Part shown: positions 29,055 through 38,593 of the stretch, in pieces
Position numbering within the stretch: the stretch's first letter is position 1
Layout: each line of letters opens with the position of its first letter
Assembly (NCBI RefSeq): GCF_003583985.1
Contig: NZ_QXML01000002.1
Span: forward strand, 62,001-126,000
DNA from: Algoriphagus lacus
GTDB taxonomy: Bacteria > Bacteroidota > Bacteroidia > Cytophagales > Cyclobacteriaceae
Reading direction: 5' to 3'
DNA: 64,000 nucleotides
Position numbers and translations under genes: made by a program
The notes under the pieces: generated by a model
Databases searched by the model: none
The model's input: only the letters and a program-made list of their open reading frames with translations
Told to the model about the DNA's origin: nothing

Positions 29055-29219
29055 GTATCTCCTGCCTCTTCAAAACAGGCTGCAAAAGTAGGTAATTGGG
29101 AAGTCGAAAAAAATAGCCTTTCAAAGTAAAACAATTATCTCCCGTCTGTTGGAAATTAAAACCGCGGGATTGCCTTGATTTAAAGATTTCAACTTTTATT
29201 TGTTTTCCATTTTTAGCAA

Positions 29220-30023
29220 ATGCACGAAATAAAACTTCCAAAAACCCTCCGAGAGGTCAATGTGACTCGTTACGTGATGCCCTTAAGGGAAGGTGGATCA
29301 CTGCCGGCATTGGCCGAGGCAGATGACGGATTTAATTATGTGTTGAAATTCAAAGGTGCCGGTCAGCGGGAAAAGGCCCTGATCGCTGAGCTGATCGGTG
29401 GAGAGCTGGCGAGAAAATTAGGGTTCAAAGTTCCAGAGATTGTCTTTGCCCAGTTGGATGCCGCTTTTGGAAATTCGGAAGGAGACGAGGAAATCCAGGA
29501 TTTGCTCAAAAGCAGTCAAGGATTGAACCTGGGGCTACATTTTCTTTCCAAAGCAATCACCTTTGATCCCGGCGCCACTAAGGTCGACGAAGATTTAGCT
29601 TCGAGGATTGTCTGGTTTGACAGCTGGATTACCAATGTGGACCGGACTTTCCGCAATACCAATCTTCTGATCTGGAATCGGGAACTTTGGTTGATTGATC
29701 ATGGTGCATCATTTTTGTTTCACCATTCCTGGGAAAATTGGGAAAGGCATGCTGCGAGCCCTTTTTCCACGATCAAGGACCACGTTCTGCTGCCGAGAGC
29801 GTCAGCACTGGAACGGGTGGATGAGGAGATGAAGCGTATCGTTACACCTGAACTCGTTGAAGAAGTAGTGGAAATGGCGCCAGATGAGTGGATTTTGGCT
29901 TCCAGGGATACCGAAACCGCACAGGAAGCGAAGGAAGTATATGTTTCTTTTTTAAAAATGAGACTTGCCCAATCACATGTGTTTGTAAACGAAGCTATCG
30001 ATGCACGGAAAGCACTTATTTGA
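29220..30023 (+). CDS. HipA-like kinase
   Basis: A 267-residue protein with a HipA-type kinase fold. Lys43 in YVLKFKGAG is the likely ATP-binding lysine, the catalytic loop is ITNVDRTFRNTN (Asp141, Asn146 or Asn148), and IDHG with Asp160 replaces the DFG-type motif. The N-terminal subdomain of true HipA toxins is missing and no HipB antitoxin is nearby. Instead the gene overlaps by 23 nt a DUF3037 gene, a pairing I recognise as recurrent in bacteria. Kinase activity and substrate are inferred or unknown. Confidence 0.85.
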   Translation: MHEIKLPKTLREVNVTRYVMPLREGGSLPALAEADDGFNYVLKFKGAGQREKALIAELIGGELARKLGFKVPEIVFAQLDAAFGNSEGDEEIQDLLKSSQGLNLGLHFLSKAITFDPGATKVDEDLASRIVWFDSWITNVDRTFRNTNLLIWNRELWLIDHGASFLFHHSWENWERHAASPFSTIKDHVLLPRASALERVDEEMKRIVTPELVEEVVEMAPDEWILASRDTETAQEAKEVYVSFLKMRLAQSHVFVNEAIDARKALI

Positions 30024-30384
30024 ATATGCTGTGATTCGCCTTGTCCCAAAAGTTGAGCGCGAGGAATTTGTAAATGTCGGGGTGGTGATGTGCTGTAAGA
30101 GACAAAATTACATCAAGTCCCAGATTGAACTGGATGAGCAAAAGGTGCAAGCATTGGATCCGGAGGTGGATTTGGAGCTGTTGAAATCATATTTGGACTC
30201 TTTTGATAAAGTCTGCAAAGGTGAAAATTCAGAAAACCCAATTTCTCTTCAGGATGCGGCTTCCAGATTTCGATGGTTAACGGCTGCGAGAAGTTCTATA
30301 CTGCAGACTTCCCGACCTCATTCCGGATTTTCAGAGGATTTGGATCAGACCTTGAAAAGTCTTTTTGAGCAGTACGTTGCCTGA
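30001..30384 (+). CDS. DUF3037 family protein
   Basis: A 127-residue protein matching DUF3037: FEYAVIRLVPKVEREEFVNVGVVM at the N-terminus is the family hallmark. The rest is helical. The function is not known. Its start lies inside the 3' end of the HipA-like kinase gene (23-nt overlap in another frame), so the two are translated from one message and probably act together. Confidence 0.87.
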   Translation: MHGKHLFEYAVIRLVPKVEREEFVNVGVVMCCKRQNYIKSQIELDEQKVQALDPEVDLELLKSYLDSFDKVCKGENSENPISLQDAASRFRWLTAARSSILQTSRPHSGFSEDLDQTLKSLFEQYVA

Positions 30385-30391
30385 TTTAGGG

Positions 30392-31471
30392 TTACTTGTT
30401 TTCGAATACGGGAGTTTTTTCAATCGGCTTTTTCTCCTTTTCAAGTGGGAGTGAAAAACTAAATATAGACCCTTTGCCTACAGTTGAGCTGACCGAAATC
30501 TTGCTTTTGTGTCCCTCCAAGATGTGCTTGACGATAGCAAGTCCAAGTCCAGTTCCGCCTCGCTCTTTCGATCGGCTTTTTTCTACCCTATAAAAACGTT
30601 CAAAAATCCGCTTTAGATCCTCCGGTGGAATCCCTTGTCCGTTGTCTTTGATATCGACCTGGATCGTGTTTTTCTGGGATTTCAGTGTGACTTTGACCTC
30701 TCCTCCGTCGTGATTGTACTTCACCGCATTGAATATGAGGTTTTGGCAAACCCGGTAGATCTTTTGTCTGTCCGCATGGGTGATGTGGCTTTTCTCGGGA
30801 TCAAATTCCAGCTTTATGACCACATCTCTTTTAGAGGCTTTGTGTTCCAGTTGATCGATTACTTCCTGGATCAGGTCCTTGAGGTCGAAGTCAGTAAAAT
30901 TGAACTTGATCACACCACTTTCCATCTGATTAAGGGTGAGCAAGTCCTTGACAAGTACATCCAAAGAATCGAGGCTTTTTGCGGCTCTCTTTAAAAATTT
31001 CATCCGTACCTGCTTGTCGTCGATTGCCCCATCCAGCAAGGTGTGAATGTAGCCCTGAGTCGCAAAAATGGGAGTTTTCAATTCGTGTGAAATATCCGCA
31101 ATGAATTCCCTTCGGAATTCGGCATTTTTCTGAAGTGTTTCAATTTCCTTTTGCCGGGCTATAGCATAGGAGTTGATTACGGTGTTGATTTTTCTAAGTG
31201 GCGAAAGTGAAGACCGAATGGATTTGTCATTGATTTCTGACAGATCTTTTTTCTGGATTTTTTCCAAAAGTGAATAAATCTGACCGATCTCCCTGAAGAC
31301 CAAAAACTCTAAGGTAATGGTGATCAATAAATAGGATACAGAAAAAGAAAGCCCACCTGCAACCAATAAAACACTCCAATTGGAATCCGGCACCAAGGAA
31401 AGGAAGGCAGCTACCAATGCGGATATGGCTAGAGCCAAAATCAAAGATATTCCCCTGGAACTGGTCAGCAT
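30392..31471 (-). CDS. Sensor histidine kinase, PhoR-like
   Basis: A 359-residue kinase. Two membrane helices at about 8-27 and 33-58 enclose only a few residues, so there is almost no periplasmic sensor. DHp box DISHELKTP with phospho-acceptor His129, N box NLIFNAVKYNHDG, G1 DNGQGIP, F box FERFYRVE, and G2 GGTGLGLAIVKH are intact. The layout resembles PhoR of phosphate control, which senses through partner proteins. It lies 1 nt after its response regulator. Confidence 0.92.
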   Translation of the reverse strand: MLTSSRGISLILALAISALVAAFLSLVPDSNWSVLLVAGGLSFSVSYLLITITLEFLVFREIGQIYSLLEKIQKKDLSEINDKSIRSSLSPLRKINTVINSYAIARQKEIETLQKNAEFRREFIADISHELKTPIFATQGYIHTLLDGAIDDKQVRMKFLKRAAKSLDSLDVLVKDLLTLNQMESGVIKFNFTDFDLKDLIQEVIDQLEHKASKRDVVIKLEFDPEKSHITHADRQKIYRVCQNLIFNAVKYNHDGGEVKVTLKSQKNTIQVDIKDNGQGIPPEDLKRIFERFYRVEKSRSKERGGTGLGLAIVKHILEGHKSKISVSSTVGKGSIFSFSLPLEKEKKPIEKTPVFENK

Positions 31472-31472
31472 T

Positions 31473-32162
31473 TTATCCCAAATCGAACTTGTATCCTACA
31501 CCTTTTACTGTAGTGATGTAATCTTCACCGATCTTCTCCCGGACTTTTCGAATGTGTACGTCGACCGTTCGGGCCAGAACAAACACATCTGTTCCCCAGA
31601 TGTTGTGAAGAAGTTCATCTCTACTGAAAACCATATTAGGGTTTTTGGCGAGGAAATACAACAATTCAAATTCCTTCTTGGGTAAGGTGATGGTTTTGCC
31701 TGCTTTATCGATGGTGTAGCTGGATCGATCGATTGTCAGATCTTTGATTTTAATCTGAGCTTGTTCTTGCTCTTTTTTTGATTCTCTTCGAAAAAGTGCG
31801 GTAATCCTGCTCATCAGCGCCCTCGGTTTGATTGGCTTGGTGATGTAGTCGTCCGCGCCGACATCAAATGCAGCCACTTCGGAATATTCCTCCATTCGGG
31901 CAGTTAGGAAGATGATAAAAGTGTTTTTTAATTCCGGGATCTGTCTGATTTGAAGGCATGTCTCGACTCCATCTTGATTGGGCATCATGATGTCAAGCAA
32001 AATTACGTCGGGCTTAAATTTGACAGCCGTTTTGACCGCTTTGATTCCGTCGTCAGCAGTGGCCACCTCAAACCCCTCTTTTTGAAGGTTATATTTCAAT
32101 ATCTCCACAATATCCGGCTCATCATCGACTACCAGGACTTTGATTTTTTGCTTATCGCTCAT
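31473..32162 (-). CDS. Response regulator, OmpR/PhoB family
   Basis: A 229-residue regulator: receiver domain with acidic Asp13/Asp14 and phospho-acceptor Asp57 in ILLDIMMP, then a winged helix (about 130-229) ending VKGVGYKFDLG. The frame extends to 32219, but MSDKQKIKVLVVDD at 32162 is the expected start. Together with the downstream kinase it forms a PhoBR-like pair. Targets are not evident; no pst or phosphatase genes are adjacent. Confidence 0.93.
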   Translation of the reverse strand: MSDKQKIKVLVVDDEPDIVEILKYNLQKEGFEVATADDGIKAVKTAVKFKPDVILLDIMMPNQDGVETCLQIRQIPELKNTFIIFLTARMEEYSEVAAFDVGADDYITKPIKPRALMSRITALFRRESKKEQEQAQIKIKDLTIDRSSYTIDKAGKTITLPKKEFELLYFLAKNPNMVFSRDELLHNIWGTDVFVLARTVDVHIRKVREKIGEDYITTVKGVGYKFDLG

Positions 32163-32313
32163 GGAGGAATTTCTTAAAGGTTCGGTTAAAAATAAGGAAT
32201 ATTTGAAGATACTGACCAAACAAAAATTGGCTAACAGTTAAAAATCGAGGTGAAATATGAGGTTTGTTTTGTGGTAATTCACCAATGTTAATAAAAGGTT
32301 ATCTTTATGTAAA

Positions 32314-33102
32314 TCAATTGTTTCGAAGTCCCTTGGCAGAAGAAATGTCGATATTCAGGGATCCTATGAATAGGTCTGCTTTGATTTTTACCGGGATTTT
32401 ATTCTGATCCTTAGTAACCCATACTTTTACAGGATAGTCTCCTCTGAACAGTTTGTTTTGGGGCATGAGAGGAGAAAATATATAGGTGTCTTTCAGTCCA
32501 AGACTAGTTTCGATCTGTTCTGTACCTTCGTATATTAATTTTAGGTTATATATTTCCTTATCAAAAAATCCGGTGATCAGAATCGATTGCCCTTTTTTCA
32601 AATTGCTCAGATCCATAGTCCTCAAGAAATAAAAACCGCTGACTAAATCCTGAACTTGACCGGGTAGTTTGAATTCCTTCGTGTCTTTCAATACCCGGTT
32701 GTCTCGGTCATAGAGTTCCATTTTTGCCTTTCGGTTTATCTGGTCAAAATAGACCTTTTCATGCTTTCGGTACTTTCCTTCTTCGATATGGCGGTAGGAT
32801 AATGAAGGCAGGAGTGTTCCGGTATCTAGGTGGGTTCCCCAATTGTCGTTAACTCTTCCGAATATTGTGGCAGCTCCTTTGGTTTTACCGAAGGCGTCTA
32901 TTTTATAATGTGGTCTGGAAGCTTCATTGATTGTCCTTCTGCTAACTTGTAGTTTGGCCTCGGCAAGACTTAACCATCCATAAGTGACTTCAAATTGTAA
33001 TTCCTCACCAAAAGTAAATGCGGAATTCTTTGGACCATTTTGACCCAAAGCAAGAGTGGTACTGAACAGAATAAGGAGAATGGCTCTGAGCACAGTATTC
33101 AT
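32314..33102 (-). CDS. DUF3108 family secreted protein
   Basis: A 262-residue protein from MNTVLRAILLILFSTTLALGQ at 33102, a clear signal peptide; the open frame further upstream (to 33258) lies in the recA promoter region and is not expected to be translated. FGEELQFEVTYGWLSLAEAKL and the later GRVNDNWGTHLD segment match DUF3108, beta-rich periplasmic proteins of unknown role. It is divergent from recA. Confidence 0.85.
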   Translation of the reverse strand: MNTVLRAILLILFSTTLALGQNGPKNSAFTFGEELQFEVTYGWLSLAEAKLQVSRRTINEASRPHYKIDAFGKTKGAATIFGRVNDNWGTHLDTGTLLPSLSYRHIEEGKYRKHEKVYFDQINRKAKMELYDRDNRVLKDTKEFKLPGQVQDLVSGFYFLRTMDLSNLKKGQSILITGFFDKEIYNLKLIYEGTEQIETSLGLKDTYIFSPLMPQNKLFRGDYPVKVWVTKDQNKIPVKIKADLFIGSLNIDISSAKGLRNN

Positions 33103-33282
33103 TTGATACTTGACAATACCTGACAATTTTCTGTCGCTTTGAAAGGTATTACGAAAAAAACGATCATTTGATTGATTAAAAATACGAATTTGGCCTTCGG
33201 AAACAATAGGCCCTTCCACCTTGGTTATGCCTTCATGTTTCGTTAATTTCACCAACATTTTAATCCTCTTTATTTTGAAATC

Positions 33283-34311
33283 ATGAGTAATAACGCAGAA
33301 AAACTGAAAGCTTTACAGCTGACTATTGATAAGCTGGAAAAAACTTACGGAAAAGGTACCGTAATGAAGCTGAGCGATAATAAAGTACAGGATATTCCCG
33401 CTATTTCCACAGGTTCTTTGGGCTTGGATATGGCTTTAGGGATTGGTGGTATTCCAAGAGGTAGGGTGATAGAAATCTATGGTCCGGAATCTTCCGGTAA
33501 GACTACCTTGACCATGCATTGCATTGCCGAGGCCCAAAAGGCTGGAGGTATGGCGGCATTCATCGATGCAGAACATGCTTTTGACAAGAACTATGCTGAG
33601 AAGTTGGGAATTGATACTGAAAACCTACTCATCTCCCAGCCGGACAATGGAGAGCAAGCCTTGGAAATTGCCGAGCATTTGATCCGTTCAGGAGCTATTG
33701 ACATTATTGTTATTGACTCTGTTGCTGCTTTAGTTCCCAAAGGGGAACTCGAAGGCGAAATGGGTGAGAGCAAAATGGGACTCCAGGCAAGATTGATGTC
33801 CCAAGCTTTGCGTAAGCTCACGGGAGCCATCAACAAGACCGGATGTTCCTGCATATTTATTAACCAGCTTCGGGATAAGATTGGGGTGATGTTTGGCAGT
33901 CCTGAGACTACCACCGGTGGTAATGCCTTGAAATTCTACGCCTCAGTTCGCCTAGATATCCGAAGAGTTGGTCAGATCAAAGAAGGGGCGGATAACATTC
34001 TTGGAAACCGTACCCGGGTTAAGGTGGTGAAAAATAAAGTTGCTCCACCTTTTAAAGTGGTGGAGTTTGACATCATGTATGGCCAGGGGATTTCAAAGGT
34101 TGGAGAGATCATTGATTTAGGTGTAGAGCTTGAAATCATCAAAAAAGCCGGTTCATGGTTTTCTTATAACGGAGAAAAACTCGGTCAAGGTAGAGATGCG
34201 GTAAAAAGCCTGCTTTTGGATAATCCTGAATTGATGGATGAGTTGGAAGGGAAAATCAAGGCTGCATCTGGTCTACTGCCAACCGAACCGACCATTGATT
34301 TGGAAGATTGA
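33283..34311 (+). CDS. recA: Recombinase A
   Basis: A 342-residue RecA, the strand-exchange protein of homologous recombination. Walker A GPESSGKT is at 67-74, [12 protein letters not shown] is Walker B, and the L2 loop includes [19 protein letters not shown]. The C-terminal tail is short and acidic. It is monocistronic with a strong terminator. No LexA-type operator is obvious in the 180-nt upstream gap. Confidence 0.98.
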   Translation: MSNNAEKLKALQLTIDKLEKTYGKGTVMKLSDNKVQDIPAISTGSLGLDMALGIGGIPRGRVIEIYGPESSGKTTLTMHCIAEAQKAGGMAAFIDAEHAFDKNYAEKLGIDTENLLISQPDNGEQALEIAEHLIRSGAIDIIVIDSVAALVPKGELEGEMGESKMGLQARLMSQALRKLTGAINKTGCSCIFINQLRDKIGVMFGSPETTTGGNALKFYASVRLDIRRVGQIKEGADNILGNRTRVKVVKNKVAPPFKVVEFDIMYGQGISKVGEIIDLGVELEIIKKAGSWFSYNGEKLGQGRDAVKSLLLDNPELMDELEGKIKAASGLLPTEPTIDLED

Positions 34312-34329
34312 TCTCGACTAGATACAATC

Positions 34330-34360
34330 AAAAAAGGAGGCTTTGGCCTCCTTTTTTGAT
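34330..34360. terminator. Terminator after recA
   Basis: Twelve-base perfect arms AAAAAAGGAGGC (34330-34341) and GCCTCCTTTTTT (34346-34357) with a TTTG loop. A/T runs on both sides allow it to serve recA and the convergent permease gene. Confidence 0.9.
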
Positions 34361-34382
34361 TTCTTGGAAAATTGAATTGACA

Positions 34383-35633
34383 TCAAGCGGTCCGGATGGC
34401 CTCAACTGGATCCATTCGTGCAGCTAAGGTAGCGGGTACAATTCCTGCCACCACTCCAATGATGGAGGATACTCCAAGTCCCAGCAAAACATTACTGAAG
34501 GAAAGAATCAACTCCAAACTTCCCAGTTGGACAAAACTCAGGAAAAAGACCAATAAAATTCCAGTACCTCCTCCGATAAGACTCAGACACACGGCTTCAA
34601 AAAGGAACTGAAAGAGGATGAAATAATTCTTTGCCCCCAGTGACTTTTGAATTCCAATAATATTGGTTCGCTCCCGTACCGAGACAAACATGATGTTGGC
34701 AATACCAAAGCCTCCAACCAGGATCGAAAATCCTCCGATTACCCAGCCTGCCACTGAAATCACATCGAAAATCGATCCGATGGCATTTTGAAGAAATTCA
34801 GTTTTGTTTAAGGCAAAGTTGTCTTCTTCTGTTGGCTTAAGTCCTCGCTTGGCCCGCATGAGTCCGGTCAATTCATTTTCCAATGCAACCAACCCAACAT
34901 CTTCCCCTTTTCCTTTAGCAGCAATGGTTGGGTTAATTCCGTTTTTCCCAGTATTGAACATTTTGGTGAATGCACCATAAGGGATAAGGCAAGCTTCGTC
35001 CTTAGACGGAAGCTCAAGAACACCCCCGCCCTCTTCCTCAAAAATCCCAATCACAATAAACTTAAGGCCTTTTATTTTTAATTCTTGACCTACCGGATCT
35101 AGGTTTGGGAACAACGTACTTGCAATTGTGGCACCGATTATTGCGAAATTTCTTGATCCCCTGATTTCTGCTTCTGTGAAAAATCTTCCTTTTTCGATTG
35201 GAACGTCATAGACATTGGGGTAGGTGTCAAACACGCCAGTAAGCTGCATTCCTTGGTAAGCATTATTTCCGGCCTTGGCGGTGGTATTTGCTGAAGCGGA
35301 TATTGTAATGGCTTCAGCATTTTTAAGTTTCTCATTGAGGAACCGGTACTCCGCCACCGTGCTTGAGGGTCTTTGGAAATATTTCCACCAAGGATAATTT
35401 GTTGGGGGGCCTGATTGAAATGGCATTTTATCAACCCGAATCACATTGGTTCCAAGAAAAGATAAAGATGACTTGATGTTGTTTTCAAGTGAATCCACTA
35501 AAGTGAATACGGCAATAATGGCGAAAATCCCCACTGTAACACCCAAAAGGGATAAGATCGTACGGGTTAGATTGGATTTGAGGGCAGTAATTGCGAAGCG
35601 GAAACTTTCCCAGGTCAGTTGGAAAAACAGCAT
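34383..35633 (-). CDS. MacB-like ABC transporter permease (FtsX family)
   Basis: A 416-residue permease with MacB topology: one N-terminal helix (about 20-48, LSLLGVTVGIFAIIAVFTLV), a large periplasmic MacB_PCD domain (about 50-280), then three helices with the FtsX signature at the C-terminus (GGFGIANIMFVSVRERTNI and a final VATLAARMDPVEAIRTA). It probably exports a lipoprotein or small molecule, or transmits force to a periplasmic partner. No ATPase or membrane-fusion protein is adjacent, so its partners are encoded elsewhere. Confidence 0.92.
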   Translation of the reverse strand: MLFFQLTWESFRFAITALKSNLTRTILSLLGVTVGIFAIIAVFTLVDSLENNIKSSLSFLGTNVIRVDKMPFQSGPPTNYPWWKYFQRPSSTVAEYRFLNEKLKNAEAITISASANTTAKAGNNAYQGMQLTGVFDTYPNVYDVPIEKGRFFTEAEIRGSRNFAIIGATIASTLFPNLDPVGQELKIKGLKFIVIGIFEEEGGGVLELPSKDEACLIPYGAFTKMFNTGKNGINPTIAAKGKGEDVGLVALENELTGLMRAKRGLKPTEEDNFALNKTEFLQNAIGSIFDVISVAGWVIGGFSILVGGFGIANIMFVSVRERTNIIGIQKSLGAKNYFILFQFLFEAVCLSLIGGGTGILLVFFLSFVQLGSLELILSFSNVLLGLGVSSIIGVVAGIVPATLAARMDPVEAIRTA

Positions 35634-35693
35634 GCTTTGTATAGTTGGTTAAAACAATTTGTCAAGTTAGCTGAAATTGGGCATTATTGTTAT

Positions 35694-35701
35694 TAACTTT
35701 G
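35694..35701 (+). promoter_or_regulatory. Probable -7 element of the queA promoter
   Basis: TAACTTTG followed by C matches TAnnTTTG exactly and lies 58 nt before the queA ATG. A -33 box at standard spacing is not clear. Confidence 0.5.
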
Positions 35702-35759
35702 CATTTTTTAAAGCAATTCACAGAGTTACAAGATCGAGTAAGACTCATAAAGCTCCCAT

Positions 35760-36809
35760 ATGAAATTATCAGACTTCAAATTTGACGTCCCAAGAAAATT
35801 AATTTCCCTTTATCCCACAGAAAACCGAGACGAATCCCGATTGATGGTGGTTCATCGGAAAACTGGTCAAATCGAACATCGTCTGTTCAAAGACATTCTG
35901 GAATACTTTGGCGAAGGAGATGTGTTCGTGATTAACGATACCAAGGTTTTCCCGGCCAGATTATATGGGAATAAGGAAAAGACGGGCGCCAAAATTGAAG
36001 TTTTCCTCCTTCGTGAGCTAAATCCGGAACTGAGACTTTGGGATGTTTTAGTAGATCCAGCACGTAAAATCCGTGTTGGGAACAAGTTGTATTTCGGCGA
36101 TAGTGATCTGGTAGCAGAAGTTATTGACAATACCACTTCCAGAGGCCGTACGATCCGGTTTCTCTTCGATGGGAATGAAGAAGAATTCCAAAAGACCATT
36201 GATTCTTTGGGAGAGACTCCGTTATTGAAGGAATTCATTGACAGAAAGATCGAGCCGGAAGATCGCGAGAGATATCAGACCGTATTTGCAAAAAATGTAG
36301 GTGCTGTCGCTGCACCTACTGCAGGACTTCATTTTACTCCTCAGCTCCTGAAAAGACTTGAATTGAAGGGAGTGGAGATAGCTCCGATTACCCTTCATGT
36401 AGGCTTGGGTACTTTCCGTCAGGTGGATGTGGAAGATCTCACCAAGCACAAGATGGACTCGGAAAATTATAACATTCCTGAAAAGACTGTGCAATTGGTC
36501 AATGAGGCGCTTGACAGTAAAAAGCGTGTAGTAGCAGTGGGAACCACTTCTTTGAAGACCGTGGAATCTTCGGTCACTGCTGGTGGTAGACTGAAAGCAA
36601 GCAGCGGTTGGACTGATAAGTTCATCATCCCACCTTACGAATTCAAAATCGCCAATTCTCTGATCACCAATTTCCATTTGCCAGAGTCAACATTACTGAT
36701 GACTGCAGCGGCTTTTGGAGGATACGACTTGATCATGAAGGCATACAAAGAAGCCGTCAAGGAAAAATATCGGTTCTTCTCTTATGGAGATGCGATGTTG
36801 ATCCTCTAA
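35760..36809 (+). CDS. queA: S-adenosylmethionine:tRNA ribosyltransferase-isomerase
   Basis: A 349-residue QueA, which makes epoxyqueuosine from preQ1 in tRNA using the ribosyl part of SAM. The N-terminal [23 protein letters not shown] and [16 protein letters not shown], and later [14 protein letters not shown] and [17 protein letters not shown] are family signatures. Length is normal. Only ispD follows, separated by a terminator. Confidence 0.97.
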   Translation: MKLSDFKFDVPRKLISLYPTENRDESRLMVVHRKTGQIEHRLFKDILEYFGEGDVFVINDTKVFPARLYGNKEKTGAKIEVFLLRELNPELRLWDVLVDPARKIRVGNKLYFGDSDLVAEVIDNTTSRGRTIRFLFDGNEEEFQKTIDSLGETPLLKEFIDRKIEPEDRERYQTVFAKNVGAVAAPTAGLHFTPQLLKRLELKGVEIAPITLHVGLGTFRQVDVEDLTKHKMDSENYNIPEKTVQLVNEALDSKKRVVAVGTTSLKTVESSVTAGGRLKASSGWTDKFIIPPYEFKIANSLITNFHLPESTLLMTAAAFGGYDLIMKAYKEAVKEKYRFFSYGDAMLIL

Positions 36810-36815
36810 CACTTG

Positions 36816-36840
36816 AAAGCTCCGAAAGGAGCTTTTTTTA
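36816..36840 (+). terminator. Terminator of queA
   Basis: Eight-base arms AAAGCTCC (36816-36823) and GGAGCTTT (36828-36835) with a GAAA tetraloop and a T run. Confidence 0.85.
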
Positions 36841-36916
36841 TACCTTCACGGAATTAGAGAGTCGAAGAAAAGTAGGTAGGACCTTTCCGGTTCATATTTG
36901 TCTCAAAGATTTATTA

Positions 36917-37594
36917 ATGAAAAAAGCTGCAATTCTGGTAGCGGGTGGAAAGGGTACCCGAATGGGTGGCCCAGTTTCCAAGCAATATTTGCCAATCGGT
37001 GGGAAGCCTGTGCTAATGCATACGCTGGAAGTTTTTTCCAAAGTTGATCCTGATATTTATCTGATTCTTGTTTTGCCGGAGGAGGATTTTTCTTTTTGGA
37101 AGAAACTGTGTCAGGAATTCAATTTTGATCTGCCTCATCAAATCGTCGGTGGAGGCAACTCCAGGTTTCAATCAGTTAGAAATGGACTGAACGCATTGCC
37201 TTTTGAATCCGGCTTGGTCGCAATCCATGACGGGGTAAGACCCTTTGTCAGTTTGCATGTGGTCAATCTCAGTTTTGAAGAGGCTGCCAGATCCGGAAGC
37301 GCGATAGCCGTGGTTCCACTTAAGGATTCGATTCGAAAAGTTACAGAAGATGGGAAAAGCACTTTTCAGGAAAGGCAACTTTTTCGCTTGGTCCAAACTC
37401 CCCAAACTTTTCAGATCAGTAAAATCAAACAGGCCTTCGAAGTAACAGAACTCCCACAGTTTACCGATGACGCCACGGTCTATGAGCATAAGGGATGGGA
37501 GGTTAGTCTCATTCCCGGCAATGCGGAAAATATCAAAATCACTACTCCGGAGGATTTGGAGTATGCTGAGTTTCTGCTTTCCCGTAAAAAATAG
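36917..37594 (+). CDS. ispD: 2-C-methyl-D-erythritol 4-phosphate cytidylyltransferase
   Basis: A 225-residue IspD of the MEP isoprenoid pathway, which activates methylerythritol phosphate with CTP. AAILVAGGKGTRMGGPVSKQYL is the CTP-binding loop. AIHDGVRPFV and the C-terminal NIKITTPEDLEYAE are also conserved. It is the only MEP gene in the window. No terminator is evident in the gap before the LiaF-like gene. Confidence 0.96.
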   Translation: MKKAAILVAGGKGTRMGGPVSKQYLPIGGKPVLMHTLEVFSKVDPDIYLILVLPEEDFSFWKKLCQEFNFDLPHQIVGGGNSRFQSVRNGLNALPFESGLVAIHDGVRPFVSLHVVNLSFEEAARSGSAIAVVPLKDSIRKVTEDGKSTFQERQLFRLVQTPQTFQISKIKQAFEVTELPQFTDDATVYEHKGWEVSLIPGNAENIKITTPEDLEYAEFLLSRKK

Positions 37595-37732
37595 CATCGG
37601 CGAAAAAATCGCCCGCAATTTCACCGACCAAATTGTCCCCTTTACCGACTTTAGTTCGGGCTTTGCCTATTGCTTGTTCTTAGGAATTTGAAGCGCATGT
37701 ACTTTTGATCATCAACTTTATCAAAAACAGCC

Positions 37733-38560
37733 ATGAACAATTTCAAAAGACCAAAAAATGACGGAAACATTGCCTTCGGGTTTATCATTCTCGGAATAGG
37801 CGTTATCCTATTGTTGAAAAAAATGGGGATTTTCATCCCGAGTTGGGTTCTGACCTGGCCCATGATCCTTATTGTGATCGGTACTTTTGCCATCATCAAA
37901 CATGAGTTTAAGAGCTTCTTCGGTTTCATGATGCTTTTTATTGGCTCTTACTTTCTGTTGAAAAACGAGTTTGATTTTGACTTTGGCATCAGTCAATACA
38001 TCTGGCCAATTGGATTGATCATTTTAGGTATTTACCTGATTACTCAGCGGAAACGCGAGAATCGAATCATCGAAGATATCCGAAACAACTGGCAGGCAAA
38101 TAAATCCACCGGTGCTTTCAAATCATCCACTGTGGAGGATGCCAAAATAGTCAGTGAAGAGGGCGGAAGCACATCTTCCTCCACTGACTCAGGTTTTACC
38201 AGAACCACTGGAACTTCTTTCAGTGACAAACTGAATATCGACGCCATTTTCAGTGGGGTTAACCGAAAGATGATTTCCAAAAACTTTCAGGGGGGCAAGA
38301 TTACTGCTGCATTTGGTGGTGTTGAACTGGATCTTACTTCTGCAGACTTTAACGGAGTGGTAACGATTCAGGTAGATGTGATTTTCGGTGGGGTGAAGAT
38401 GGTTGTACCCCCTCATTGGGACATTCGCACAGAGGTGAGCAATATCGCGGCTGGCTTGGAGGATAAAAGATTCTTCCGTGATGGAGGAGTCGACCCTAAC
38501 AAAGTCGTGATTCTTAAAGGCACGATTCTATTCGGAGGTTTGGAAATCAAATCATATTAA
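37733..38560 (+). CDS. LiaF-like membrane protein
   Basis: A 275-residue protein with four short membrane helices in the first 105 residues (GFIILGIGVILLLKKMGIF and similar, the DUF5668-type pattern), a Ser/Thr-rich linker (about 120-165), and a C-terminal beta-helix-like domain (FGGVELDLT, IFGGVKMVVPP, ILFGGLEIKSY). LiaF in Firmicutes inhibits the LiaRS envelope-stress system. Here it lies 33 nt upstream of a LytS-type kinase and LytTR regulator, which suggests it controls or is controlled by that system (inference). Confidence 0.85.
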   Translation: MNNFKRPKNDGNIAFGFIILGIGVILLLKKMGIFIPSWVLTWPMILIVIGTFAIIKHEFKSFFGFMMLFIGSYFLLKNEFDFDFGISQYIWPIGLIILGIYLITQRKRENRIIEDIRNNWQANKSTGAFKSSTVEDAKIVSEEGGSTSSSTDSGFTRTTGTSFSDKLNIDAIFSGVNRKMISKNFQGGKITAAFGGVELDLTSADFNGVVTIQVDVIFGGVKMVVPPHWDIRTEVSNIAAGLEDKRFFRDGGVDPNKVVILKGTILFGGLEIKSY

Positions 38561-38593
38561 CGACCTTCAAACCAGCTATAACCCACTGCCGCC

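Noticed and set aside
33103-33282. LexA-type SOS operator before recA
   Set aside because: No clear palindromic operator was found by eye in the gap.
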